Of a DNA stretch of 64,000 nucleotides, positions 38,968 through 46,052 are shown piece by piece. The stretch covers positions 1-64,000 of the forward strand of contig NZ_LQOT01000035.1 in assembly GCF_002101585.1 (NCBI RefSeq), given 5' to 3'. Source of the stretch: Mycolicibacter engbaekii. GTDB lineage: Bacteria; Actinomycetota; Actinomycetes; Mycobacteriales; Mycobacteriaceae. Positions within the stretch are counted from its first letter, which is position 1; every line of letters starts with the position of its first letter. Position numbers and translations under genes: made by a program. The notes under the pieces are model-generated. The model was not told the origin of the DNA, made no database searches, and was given only the letters and a program-made list of their open reading frames with translations.

Positions 38968-39714
38968 GTGACCACTGAGGAGGATCCGCTGGCGCCGTTG
39001 CTCGATCTTCCGGGCGTTGCGGCGGCAAGCGAGCAGGTCCGCGACGAGTTGGCCCGCGTGCATCGGCACAAGACCAACATGCGCGGCTGGCCGGTCAGCG
39101 CCGCGGAGGCTTCCCTGCGGGCGGCACGGGCCTCGTCGGTTCTGGACGGGGGGCCCGCGGCGGTGGACGCCGACGCGACTTCCGACCCGGTGTTCGCCGG
39201 CGCGCTGCGGGTGGCCCAAGCGTTAGAAGGCGGGGAGACCGCACTGGTCGAGGTGTGGCGACGTGCTCCGCTGCAGGCGTTGGCCCGGTTGCACGTGTTG
39301 GCCGCCGCGGACTTGGTCGACGAGGAGCGGCTCGGCCGGCCGGAAGGCGGTGCGGCCGTCGGGCGCCGGCTGGAGATGCTGGCCGATCTGGCCACCGGGG
39401 GCACCTCGGTGGCCGCCCCGGTTTTCGCCGCGGTGGTGCACGGCGAACTGCTGACGCTGGCGCCGTTCGGCAGCGCCGATGGGGTGGTGGCCCGGGGCGC
39501 GGCGCGCCTGGTCACGATCGCCAGCGGCCTGGACCGCCATGGACTGGGCGTTCCGGAGGTGGCCTGGATGCGCAAGGCGCGCGACTACCGGCGCGCGGCG
39601 GAGGGTTTCGCGACCGGTTCGCGCGAGGGTGTCACCGGGTGGCTGCTGCTGTGTTGCAGCGCGATGCGCACCGGTGCACTCGATGCGCTGGAGATTGCTG
39701 AGGCGGGGCGCTAG
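38968..39714 (+). CDS. conserved actinobacterial protein (Rv3662c-like)
   Basis: The 248-residue all-alpha protein shows no catalytic motif that I recognise. The segment MRGWPVSAAEASLRAARASSVLDGG recalls the helical N-terminal part of Fic proteins, but the HPFx[D/E]GNG core is not visible, so a Fic assignment would be wrong on present evidence. GTG 38968 is chosen as the first start of the conserved frame, following a gap with acs. A Fic-like regulatory remnant remains possible. Confidence 0.78.
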   Translation: MTTEEDPLAPLLDLPGVAAASEQVRDELARVHRHKTNMRGWPVSAAEASLRAARASSVLDGGPAAVDADATSDPVFAGALRVAQALEGGETALVEVWRRAPLQALARLHVLAAADLVDEERLGRPEGGAAVGRRLEMLADLATGGTSVAAPVFAAVVHGELLTLAPFGSADGVVARGAARLVTIASGLDRHGLGVPEVAWMRKARDYRRAAEGFATGSREGVTGWLLLCCSAMRTGALDALEIAEAGR

Positions 39715-39740
39715 GCGCCGGTTCCAGCGACTTGGCGGCG

Positions 39741-40037
39741 AACAAAGCGGGCGGCGCTCCGAAGGATTCGGCTCGCCGCCCGCTAGCACGGTACACGGTT
39801 ACCAGGCGTCCAACATGGGCTGCGTGGGTGGCCTCGGCGCTCCTACGGCGTTCTTCGGCTGCAGCCCCACCCAAAGGGCTGGCATCACCGATCACGTACC
39901 GGAATTACGCAGGCCCGCAACACTTCTGCCATCTTCGCGGCTATGGCTACGCGTGGGTACCGCTTTCCGCACTCCGGAATCGGTTCGGGAGATCGATCCT
40001 TCTCTTCCGGGTCGACCCTGGCCTTACCGGCTTCCGT
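39741..40037 (-). ncRNA. Ms1-type (MTS2823-like) core-RNAP-binding RNA
   Basis: In M. tuberculosis the abundant RNA MTS2823 (Ms1 in M. smegmatis, about 300 nt) lies downstream of the HAD gene Rv3661 and before Rv3662c, on the HAD-gene strand. The homologous 425-bp gap here holds on that strand -35 TTGCTG (40067-40072), a 17-nt spacer and -10 TACAAA (40044-40049), placing +1 at the A of 40037. The 3' end is a perfect 10-bp GC stem (39747-39783) with TTTGTT after it, so the RNA is about 297 nt. Ms1 binds sigma-free core polymerase. The call rests on position, length and signals, not on covariation. Confidence 0.78.
39747..39783 (-). terminator. terminator of Ms1-type RNA
   Basis: GCGGGCGGCG and CGCCGCCCGC form a perfect 10-bp stem around 17 nt; on the minus strand TTTGTT follows. 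It also marks the end of the opposite-strand Rv3662c-like gene region. Confidence 0.75.
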
Positions 40038-40043
40038 GGTTCC

Positions 40044-40072
40044 TTTGTACTACGTGATGCACGCCACAGCAA
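40044..40072 (-). promoter_or_regulatory. sigmaA-like promoter of the Ms1-type RNA
   Basis: TTGCTG, 17-nt spacer, TACAAA, with an A seven bases after the -10, which fits the expected housekeeping promoter and the start of the ~297-nt RNA. Confidence 0.65.
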
Positions 40073-40139
40073 GGGGTAATGGCCGCAGCCCGTTCGCGTG
40101 TCACCGGATTGTGACCGGGGTTGTTTGCTGGCCGCTCGG

Positions 40140-41006
40140 TCAGGGTGCCAGCCGGCGCAACAGGGAATAGGTCAGCGCGCCGGCGGCCAGCGCGCTGATG
40201 CCGACCGCGGCGGTGGTGGCTAGTGCCGCGCCGGACGGTGCCGGGATGCGGTCCCGCAGCGACACCGGCCGAGAGAAGGTCAGCACCGGCCAGCCGTTGG
40301 CGAGCGCCTCTTTGCGCAGGGCGCGGTCGGGGTTCACCGCCGAGGGGTGGCCGACTGCCTGCAGCATCGGCAGGTCGGTGATCGAGTCCGAGTAGGCGTA
40401 GCAGTGCTCGAGCGGATAGCCCTCGCGAGCGGCCAGTTCGCGGATGGCCTGCACCTTGCCCTCGCCGTAGCAGTAGAACGCGATCTCGCCGGTGTACTTG
40501 CCGTCGGCCACGACCATCCGCGTGGCCATCGCATGGGTGGCGCCGAGCGCCCGGGCGATGGGCGCCACGATCTCCTCGCCGGAGGCCGAGACCACCACGA
40601 CGTCGCGGCCGCAGAGTTTGTGGTCGGCGATCAGCTCCGCGGCCTCCGCGAAGATCAGCGGGGTGACGATGTCGTGCATGGTCTCGTTGACGATCGCCTT
40701 GACCTGTTCGACGTTCCAGCCGGTGCACATGTTGGTCAGGTGGGCGCGCATCCGCTCCATCTGATCGTGGTCGGCGCCGGACAGCAGCATCAGGAATTGC
40801 GCATAGCTCGACTTGAGAACCGTCCGACGGTTGATCAGTCCCTGGGCCATGAAGGGTTTGCTGAAGGCCAGGGCGCTGGACTTCGCGATCACCGTCTGGT
40901 CGAGGTCCAGGAAGGCCGCTGTGCGGGTTGGCCCGGGCGCCGAGGGGGCCGGGGAGGCCGGCGCCGGCGTGGGTGGTGACTGCGGCTGCGGGGTGGAGGC
41001 GGTCAC
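40140..41006 (-). CDS. HAD-IB family phosphatase (Rv3661-like)
   Basis: The 288-residue haloacid-dehalogenase-family protein has the nucleophile motif AAFLDLDQTVIA (DXDXT), motif II VVVVSASGEE, and the Asp motif AYSDSITDLPML. It belongs to the SerB-like HAD-IB group (phosphoserine or related small phosphate esters). A proline/alanine-rich N-terminal 30 residues and a C-terminal membrane segment (TTAAVGISALAAGALTYSLL) are unusual for soluble SerB. Start GTG 41006. It sits between the Ms1-type RNA and the 6C RNA. Confidence 0.9.
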   Translation of the reverse strand: MTASTPQPQSPPTPAPASPAPSAPGPTRTAAFLDLDQTVIAKSSALAFSKPFMAQGLINRRTVLKSSYAQFLMLLSGADHDQMERMRAHLTNMCTGWNVEQVKAIVNETMHDIVTPLIFAEAAELIADHKLCGRDVVVVSASGEEIVAPIARALGATHAMATRMVVADGKYTGEIAFYCYGEGKVQAIRELAAREGYPLEHCYAYSDSITDLPMLQAVGHPSAVNPDRALRKEALANGWPVLTFSRPVSLRDRIPAPSGAALATTAAVGISALAAGALTYSLLRRLAP

Positions 41007-41106
41007 CGGCTCAGCATAGGTCCGAGAGGTCGGCCGGACCGGCGCTACGCCCGAAACAGCACTTCACACGTAGTCCGACATAATGAAAACACTTTCAAAG
41101 TGATAC

Positions 41107-41137
41107 TTGCGCCCCACCGCCCTGTCGTGTGTATAGT
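41107..41137 (+). promoter_or_regulatory. promoter of the 6C RNA
   Basis: TTGCGC (41107-41112) and TATAGT (41132-41137), 19 nt apart with an upstream TG extension before the -10 (GTGTATAGT). +1 is predicted at about 41144. Confidence 0.6.
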
Positions 41138-41143
41138 GGACAT

Positions 41144-41238
41144 CACTCGGCTTATGTCGAGGGTGTATCGGCCCGACCCCCCGGGGTTGATACGCGACGA
41201 CCTCCGCCTCCTCCCCCCCTGGCGGGGGTCGTCTTTTT
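41144..41238 (+). ncRNA. 6C small RNA (B11/ncRv13660-like)
   Basis: A 95-nt RNA between the HAD gene and the tad operon. Two hairpins each carry a run of six C in the loop, the defining trait of the actinobacterial 6C RNA family: hairpin 1 (41165-41194, stem GTATCGGCCC with GGGGTTGATAC, two G-U pairs) and hairpin 2 (41196-41233, stem GACGACC-CCGCC with GGCGG-GGTCGTC). The second is a terminator followed by TTTTT at 41234-41238. In M. tuberculosis 6C/B11 lies at the same place between Rv3660c and Rv3661. C-rich loops bind G-rich ribosome-binding sites of targets. Confidence 0.88.
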
Positions 41239-41423
41239 CTCCGGCAATATGTTCGCCGGGACCCCCTCTTCGCCGACTGGAACGTGTTACAGATCCGGCT
41301 TTTCGTGCCATTTGTCCGGTTTTTCCGGAAACACTCAACCGAAGTTGTCCACAGGCGACCAATTCATCCACATGCGCCTGGGATCCGATGGCGCTGCCGG
41401 GACCCCGGGGTGACGGTGAAGCG
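41239..41423. promoter_or_regulatory. leader region of the tad-like operon with DnaA-box-like sites
   Basis: About 185 bp without ORF. TTGTCCACA at 41345-41353 matches the high-GC actinobacterial DnaA box exactly, and TTCATCCACA (41363-41372) is a weaker second. A TCCGGTTTTTCCGGA hairpin lies near 41317-41331. The downstream ssd gene relates to septum placement, so DnaA input is conceivable but not shown. Confidence 0.4.
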
Positions 41424-42518
41424 GTGAGTTCACCCGCCGGCCTGCTGTCCCTGGTCGCCCATGCCGCCCTGCGAGAAGAGGTGGACCGGGTGGCCGCGGC
41501 GGTCGGTACGCACGTCCGCCATCTCGGCGCGGCCCTGCCGAGCCGCAGCACCTGGTCGGCTGCCGCGGCGGTCGTGCTCGACGAGGACGCTGCCGCCCGT
41601 TGCGGCAGGGCACGGCTGCCGCGCCGGCCCGGCGTCATCGTGCTCACGGCCGCCCAGCCGAGCGCGGCGTCATGGCGAACCGGCGTGGCCGTCGGCGCGC
41701 AACGGGTCCTGGCGTTGCCGGCCGAGGGCAACGAGTTGGTGGCTGCGCTGGCCGAGGCGGGTGAGTCGGCGGCTGACGGGCACGGCCGCGGTGCCGTCGT
41801 CGCGGTGATCGGAGCATGCGGAGGAGCAGGCGCCTCGCTGCTGGCCACGGCGTTGGCGCAGCGCGCCGGCGCTGCGCTGTTGATCGATGTGGACACCTGC
41901 GGCGCCGGCATCGACCTGCTGGCAGGTACCGAGAACGCCGCCGGCCTGCGCTGGACTGACTTGGCTCAGCACAGCGGGCGACTGACCTGGCCGGCATTGC
42001 GCGCAGCGCTACCTCGCCGGCACGAAGTCAGTGTGTTGTCGGGCCCGGGCCGCGGCCACCGCGCCCAGCAAGAGCCGGACGCCGAATCCGGCGCCCTGGA
42101 CGCCGTCATCGATGCGGGCCGTCGCGGTGGGGTCACCGTCATCTGCGATCTGCCCCGGGCGCTGGCCGAACCCACCGAGACCGCCCTGAGCCTCGCCGAC
42201 CTTGTCGCGGTGGTCAGCCCGTGCGACGTGCGGGCGTGCGCGGCCGGCGCGGCGATCGCACCCCGGCTGCGGGCGCTGAACCCCAACGTCGGCGTGGTGG
42301 TGCGCGGCCCGGCGCCCGGCGGCCTCAGGGCCGGCGACGTGGCCCAGATCCTCGGACTGCCCCTGTTGGCCGCGATGCGGGCCGAGCCACGCCTTGCCGA
42401 GCGGCTCGAGCACGCCGGTCTGCGGTTGCAGCGTCGCTCCGCGCTGGCGGTGGCCGCCGGCCGGGTTCTGGAAGCGCTTCCGCAGCGCAGGGACGTGGTT
42501 CCGTGCCGGACTCGCTGA
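41424..42518 (+). CDS. ssd: CpaE/MinD-like protein Ssd (septum site determination)
   Basis: The 364-residue ParA/MinD-superfamily protein (helicase/secretion-neighbourhood CpaE-like) has a deviant P-loop AVIGACGGAGASLLA, in which the usual lysine is absent, and a switch-type LVVVSPCDVRAC-like motif (LADLVAVVSPCDVRAC). Without the P-loop Lys it may not hydrolyse ATP in the standard way. Ssd overexpression blocks septation in M. tuberculosis. GTG 41424 was chosen; an upstream ATG at 41388 adds twelve residues. It heads the tad-like operon. Confidence 0.88.
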   Translation: MSSPAGLLSLVAHAALREEVDRVAAAVGTHVRHLGAALPSRSTWSAAAAVVLDEDAAARCGRARLPRRPGVIVLTAAQPSAASWRTGVAVGAQRVLALPAEGNELVAALAEAGESAADGHGRGAVVAVIGACGGAGASLLATALAQRAGAALLIDVDTCGAGIDLLAGTENAAGLRWTDLAQHSGRLTWPALRAALPRRHEVSVLSGPGRGHRAQQEPDAESGALDAVIDAGRRGGVTVICDLPRALAEPTETALSLADLVAVVSPCDVRACAAGAAIAPRLRALNPNVGVVVRGPAPGGLRAGDVAQILGLPLLAAMRAEPRLAERLEHAGLRLQRRSALAVAAGRVLEALPQRRDVVPCRTR

Positions 42519-43678
42519 TAGACCGCGTCCGCGAACGGCTGGCCGCCGAGGCCGGAGAGCCCTCGGCGTTGCGTCCCCAGGCGGTCGCCGCTGCGCTGCG
42601 GGCCGAGTCCGGCGGCGTGCTCGGCGACACCGAGATGCTGGCCAGCCTGCGGATACTGCAGACCGAGCTGACCGGAGCCGGGGTGCTTGAACCGCTGCTG
42701 TGTGCGGCGGGAACCACCGACGTGCTGGTCACCGCACCCGATGCGGTGTGGGTCGACGACGGCGCGGGCTTGCGGCGCACCGAGATCCGGTTTCCCGACG
42801 AAGCGGCGGTGCGCCGGCTGGCTCAACGCCTGGCGGTGGCCGCCGGGCGCCGGCTCGACGACGCCCAGCCGTGGGTCGACGGGCAGCTGCGCGGCATCGG
42901 CACCGGCGAGTTCGCCGTGCGCCTGCACGCGATCCTGCCGCCCCTCTCCGCCGGCGGCACGTGCCTTTCCCTGCGGGTGCTGCGGCCGGCCACCCAGAAC
43001 CTCGCCGCGTTGATCGCCGCGGGTGCTATCGCGCCGGCCGCGGCGGCCCTGCTCGCCGACATCATCGCCGGCCGCTTGGCGTTCCTGATCTCCGGCGGCA
43101 CCGGCGCCGGGAAAACCACGATGTTGGCCGCCCTGCTCGGGGCGGTAGACGAGCGGGAGCGGCTGGTCTGCGTCGAGGACGCACCCGAACTGCTGCCCCG
43201 GCATCCGCATCTGGTCAGGCTGGTGGCGCGCGCGCCGAACGTCGAAGGCATCGGCGAGGTGGGGCTGCGCGAACTGGTCCGGCAGGCGCTGAGGATGCGG
43301 CCGGACCGGTTGGTGGTCGGCGAGGTTCGCGGTGCCGAAGTGGTCGACCTGCTCGCCGCCTTGAACACCGGCCACGAAGGCGGGGCCGGAACAGTGCACG
43401 CCAACCGTCCCAGCGACGTGCCCGCCCGGCTGGAAGCCCTCGCCGCCCTGGGCGGCCTGGACCGGCCGGGCCTGCACAGCCAGCTGGCGGCAGCCATCCA
43501 CGTGGTGGTGCACGTCGCGCGCGGCAGCGACGGCCAGCGGCGCCTCACCGACATCGCGATGCTGCGGCGCAATCCAGCCGGCCTGGTGCAGGCCGAACCG
43601 GTGTGGGAGGCCGACCGTGGGCTGACCGGCCACGTCACCGAATTTCGTGCTTTGCTGCGCGATCGGCGCGCCGCATGA
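42503..43678 (+). CDS. TadA/CpaF-type secretion ATPase (Rv3659c-like)
   Basis: The 391-residue hexameric-type ATPase of the type II/IV secretion family has Walker A SGGTGAGKTTMLAALLG, the Asp box, and Walker B plus VGEVRGAEVVDLLAALNTGHEGGAGTVHAN, exactly the TadA signature. It would power a pilus or secretion machine at the membrane. GTG 42503 overlaps the ssd stop by 16 nt. The next gene starts at ATGA. Confidence 0.93.
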   Translation: MPDSLIDRVRERLAAEAGEPSALRPQAVAAALRAESGGVLGDTEMLASLRILQTELTGAGVLEPLLCAAGTTDVLVTAPDAVWVDDGAGLRRTEIRFPDEAAVRRLAQRLAVAAGRRLDDAQPWVDGQLRGIGTGEFAVRLHAILPPLSAGGTCLSLRVLRPATQNLAALIAAGAIAPAAAALLADIIAGRLAFLISGGTGAGKTTMLAALLGAVDERERLVCVEDAPELLPRHPHLVRLVARAPNVEGIGEVGLRELVRQALRMRPDRLVVGEVRGAEVVDLLAALNTGHEGGAGTVHANRPSDVPARLEALAALGGLDRPGLHSQLAAAIHVVVHVARGSDGQRRLTDIAMLRRNPAGLVQAEPVWEADRGLTGHVTEFRALLRDRRAA

Positions 43679-44487
43679 GCGGCCCGGCGGCCGCCGCACT
43701 TGCGCTGGCCGCGGCGGCACTGCTCGGTGTTTCGCCGCGCCGCCGCCTCGCGGCGACCGTCCGCCCCGGCGGCCGGCTCGCTGAGACGGCCGGCCGCTGG
43801 AGCGTGCTCGGGGTGGCCACCGGCGCCGCGGTGGCGACCACGCTGGTCCTGCCGCCCTGCGCATGGCTGGCCGGAGCCGTGTTCGGAATCACCGCCGCCG
43901 TGCGCCGGCACCGCCGCCTGCGGCGCCGCCGAGCCAGGGCGGAGTCATGCGCCCTGGAAAGCGCGCTCGATGCCCTGGTGGGTGAGTTGCGCGTGGGAGC
44001 GCATCCGGTGCGGGCCTTCGCCGTCGGCGCCGCGGAAGCCGGCCACGGTGGGGTGGCCGCGGGTCTGGGCGGCGTCGCGGCCAGGGCCCGGTTGGGCGCC
44101 GACGTCGCGACCGGCCTGCGCGATGCCGCCGCAGCCTCGGCGCTGCCCGCACAGTGGGAACGCCTCGCCGTGTATTGGCAACTCGGCGAACGGCACGGCC
44201 TGGCGATCGCGGCCCTGATGCAAGCCGCCCAACGCGACATCACCGCCCGGCACAGGTTCTCGGCGCGGGCCGAAGCCGGTATGGCCGGGGCCCGCGCCTC
44301 GGCGGCGCTCTTGGCCGGCCTGCCGGTGCTCGGGGTGGTGCTGGGCCAACTGATCGGAGCCCGGCCGATCGGATTTCTGCTGGGCGCCGGCGGCGGCACG
44401 CTCATGCTCATCGGGGTGAGCCTGGTCTGCGCCGGGCTGTTGTGGTCTGACCGGATCACCTCAGGCGCCGGCGGTGCCGGCGCATGA
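43675..44487 (+). CDS. TadB-like inner-membrane platform protein
   Basis: The 270-residue protein has membrane segments near residues 5-20, 42-75, 205-225 and 235-260, and a cytosolic GspF-type helical region containing GELRVGAHPVRAFAVGAAEAG. ATGA overlap with tadA. Together with the next gene it forms the membrane platform. Identity rests on operon order and GspF-like organisation (Rv3658c-like). Confidence 0.82.
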   Translation: MSGPAAAALALAAAALLGVSPRRRLAATVRPGGRLAETAGRWSVLGVATGAAVATTLVLPPCAWLAGAVFGITAAVRRHRRLRRRRARAESCALESALDALVGELRVGAHPVRAFAVGAAEAGHGGVAAGLGGVAARARLGADVATGLRDAAAASALPAQWERLAVYWQLGERHGLAIAALMQAAQRDITARHRFSARAEAGMAGARASAALLAGLPVLGVVLGQLIGARPIGFLLGAGGGTLMLIGVSLVCAGLLWSDRITSGAGGAGA

Positions 44488-45071
44488 CCACGGCCGCGCT
44501 GCTGCTGGCGGCGGCAGTGCTCGCCGCCGCCGGCCCGCAGACAGCCCGGTCGCGTGTCACGCCCCGCCCGGGCAGCGGCCGGCCGGCCCCTCGGGGCCCG
44601 GGGGTTGACGCGCTGGCGCTCGCCGCGGACATGGACGTGTTCGCCCTGTGTCTGACCGCGGGCATGTCGGTGTCCGGTGCGGCGGCAGCCACCGCGGCGC
44701 ACGCGCCGCCGCCGTTGGCGCAGGCTTTGCGCCGCGGCGCGGATCTGCTGGCGTTGGGTGCCGAACCGCGCCTTGCCTGGTCGGCGCCGGGCGGTCCGGC
44801 CGGCGCGGCAATCGACCCGGTCACCGCGGCGGTGCTGCGCCTGGCCCGCCGGTCGGGGTCATCGGGTACCGCGCTGGCCGCCGGGCTCGGCCAACTCGCC
44901 GCGCAGTGCCGAGCCGAGGCCGCCGACAAGGCCACCGCCGCCGCGGAGCGAGCCGCGGTGCTGATTGCCGGGCCACTCGGGTTGTGCTTCCTGCCCGCGT
45001 TCGTGTGCCTGGGCATCGTGCCGGTGGTGGCCGGCCTGGCCGGCGACGTACTGCGGTCGGGCCTGCTGTGA
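44484..45071 (+). CDS. TadC-like membrane protein
   Basis: The 195-residue protein has a cytosolic core (LALAADMDVFALCLTAGMSVSGAAAATAAHAPP) followed by a membrane segment (AVLIAGPLGLCFLPAFVCLGIVPVVAG). It is related to the second TadB/GspF-like subunit (Rv3657c-like). Start ATG overlaps the preceding gene by 4 nt. Confidence 0.82.
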   Translation: MTTAALLLAAAVLAAAGPQTARSRVTPRPGSGRPAPRGPGVDALALAADMDVFALCLTAGMSVSGAAAATAAHAPPPLAQALRRGADLLALGAEPRLAWSAPGGPAGAAIDPVTAAVLRLARRSGSSGTALAAGLGQLAAQCRAEAADKATAAAERAAVLIAGPLGLCFLPAFVCLGIVPVVAGLAGDVLRSGLL

Positions 45072-45114
45072 CGGCCACCGCGACAGTGCAGAGGAAACCG
45101 ATGAAGGAGGATCT

Positions 45115-45336
45115 GTGAGAACACCGGTAGTGCAGGCACGCAACAGGTTCCGCGTCATCGCGCTGAGGATGGCGCTGCTGGCGTGCGACGAATCCGGGAT
45201 GTCCACGGTGGAGTACGCGATCGGGACGATCGCCGCCGCGGCGTTCGGCGCGATCCTTTACGCCGTGGTGACCGGCGATTCGATCGTATCGGCACTGAGC
45301 CGTGTCATCGGGCGTGCGCTGAACACCAAGGTCTGA
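45115..45336 (+). CDS. DUF4244 Flp-pilin-like peptide
   Basis: The 73-residue protein is like a small Flp-type pilin: SGMSTVEYAIGTIAAAAFGAILYAVV carries the Glu at the fifth position after the G-M cleavage site and one hydrophobic helix. The family DUF4244 is found just here in tad-like operons (Rv3656c). GTG 45115 follows AAGGAGG four bases upstream. No CpaA-type prepilin peptidase is in the window, so processing must occur with an enzyme elsewhere. Confidence 0.85.
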   Translation: MRTPVVQARNRFRVIALRMALLACDESGMSTVEYAIGTIAAAAFGAILYAVVTGDSIVSALSRVIGRALNTKV

Positions 45337-45342
45337 AGGACC

Positions 45343-45690
45343 GTGACCGGCCGTGCGCGCCTTGGGCGGGACACCGGCGCCAGCACCGTCGAGGCGGCGT
45401 TCGCGCTGGCGGCCCTGGTTTCGGTGCTGGTGCTGTGCCTGGCCGGGATCAGCGCGGTGTCGGCCCAGGTGCGGTGCATCGACGCGGCGCGGGAAGCCGC
45501 CCGGCTGGCGGCCCGCGGCGACGCACCGGCGGCCACCGCGCTGGCGCGGCAGATCGCTCCGGCTGGCGCGACGATCCGGCTGCGCACCGAGGGCGACGTG
45601 GTGGTCGCGATGGTCACCGCGCGACCGGTTCTGTTGCCGGGCTTGGCGATCAATGCCAAGGCGATCTCGGTGGCCGAGCCGGTGGGGTGA
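45343..45690 (+). CDS. TadE-like pseudopilin
   Basis: The 115-residue protein starts MTGRARLGRDTGASTVEAAFALAALVSVLVLCLAGISAV: the TadE motif with the pilin Glu, then one helix and a small pleated domain. Likely part of an exported pseudopilus tip (Rv3655c-like). GTG start. The gene ends within the next gene, overlapping by about 38 nt if the latter uses ATG 45653. Confidence 0.85.
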   Translation: MTGRARLGRDTGASTVEAAFALAALVSVLVLCLAGISAVSAQVRCIDAAREAARLAARGDAPAATALARQIAPAGATIRLRTEGDVVVAMVTARPVLLPGLAINAKAISVAEPVG

Positions 45691-46018
45691 GGCCGGCGGG
45701 GCTACCGTGGCCGCCGCTGCCATGGTCGCGGTGCTGCTCAGCCTCACCGGCGGCGGCTTGGCGCTCGGCTGCGCGGTGATCGCCCGGCATCAGGCGCAGG
45801 CCATCGCCGACCTGGCCGCGCTGGCCGGTGCGGCATCGGCTCCCGCCGGGCCCGCGAGAGCCTGTGCGCAGGCCGGCGCGCTGGCCAGGCGGATGCACGC
45901 CACCGAGATCAGCTGCACCACAGACGGACTCGATGTGGTGGTCGCCATCGCGATACCGGTTCCCGGGTGGCACCTCGGGTCCGCCCGGGCCTCGGCCCGC
46001 GCGGGGCCGCCCGGCTGA
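45653..46018 (+). CDS. helicase/secretion-neighbourhood TadE-like protein (Rv3654c-like)
   Basis: The 121-residue frame has GEAGGATVAAAAMVAVLLSLTGGGLALG, the usual TadE/TadG-like helix, then a short beta domain with ISCTTDGLDVVVAIAIPVP. ATG 45653 was taken since it includes the conserved GxAT segment before the helix; GTG 45707, which has a better GGCGGGG leader, would cut it. I could not decide between them. It ends the operon. In M. tuberculosis, PE and PE_PGRS genes follow; here none do. Confidence 0.72.
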   Translation: MPRRSRWPSRWGEAGGATVAAAAMVAVLLSLTGGGLALGCAVIARHQAQAIADLAALAGAASAPAGPARACAQAGALARRMHATEISCTTDGLDVVVAIAIPVPGWHLGSARASARAGPPG

Positions 46019-46052
46019 GGGGCCACGGCGGTCGCCGGTGCGGGCGCGACCG

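Noticed and set aside
38968-39714. Fic-type AMP-transferase
   Set aside because: The HPFx[D/E]GNG core was searched for by eye and is absent; only a helix with weak resemblance remains.
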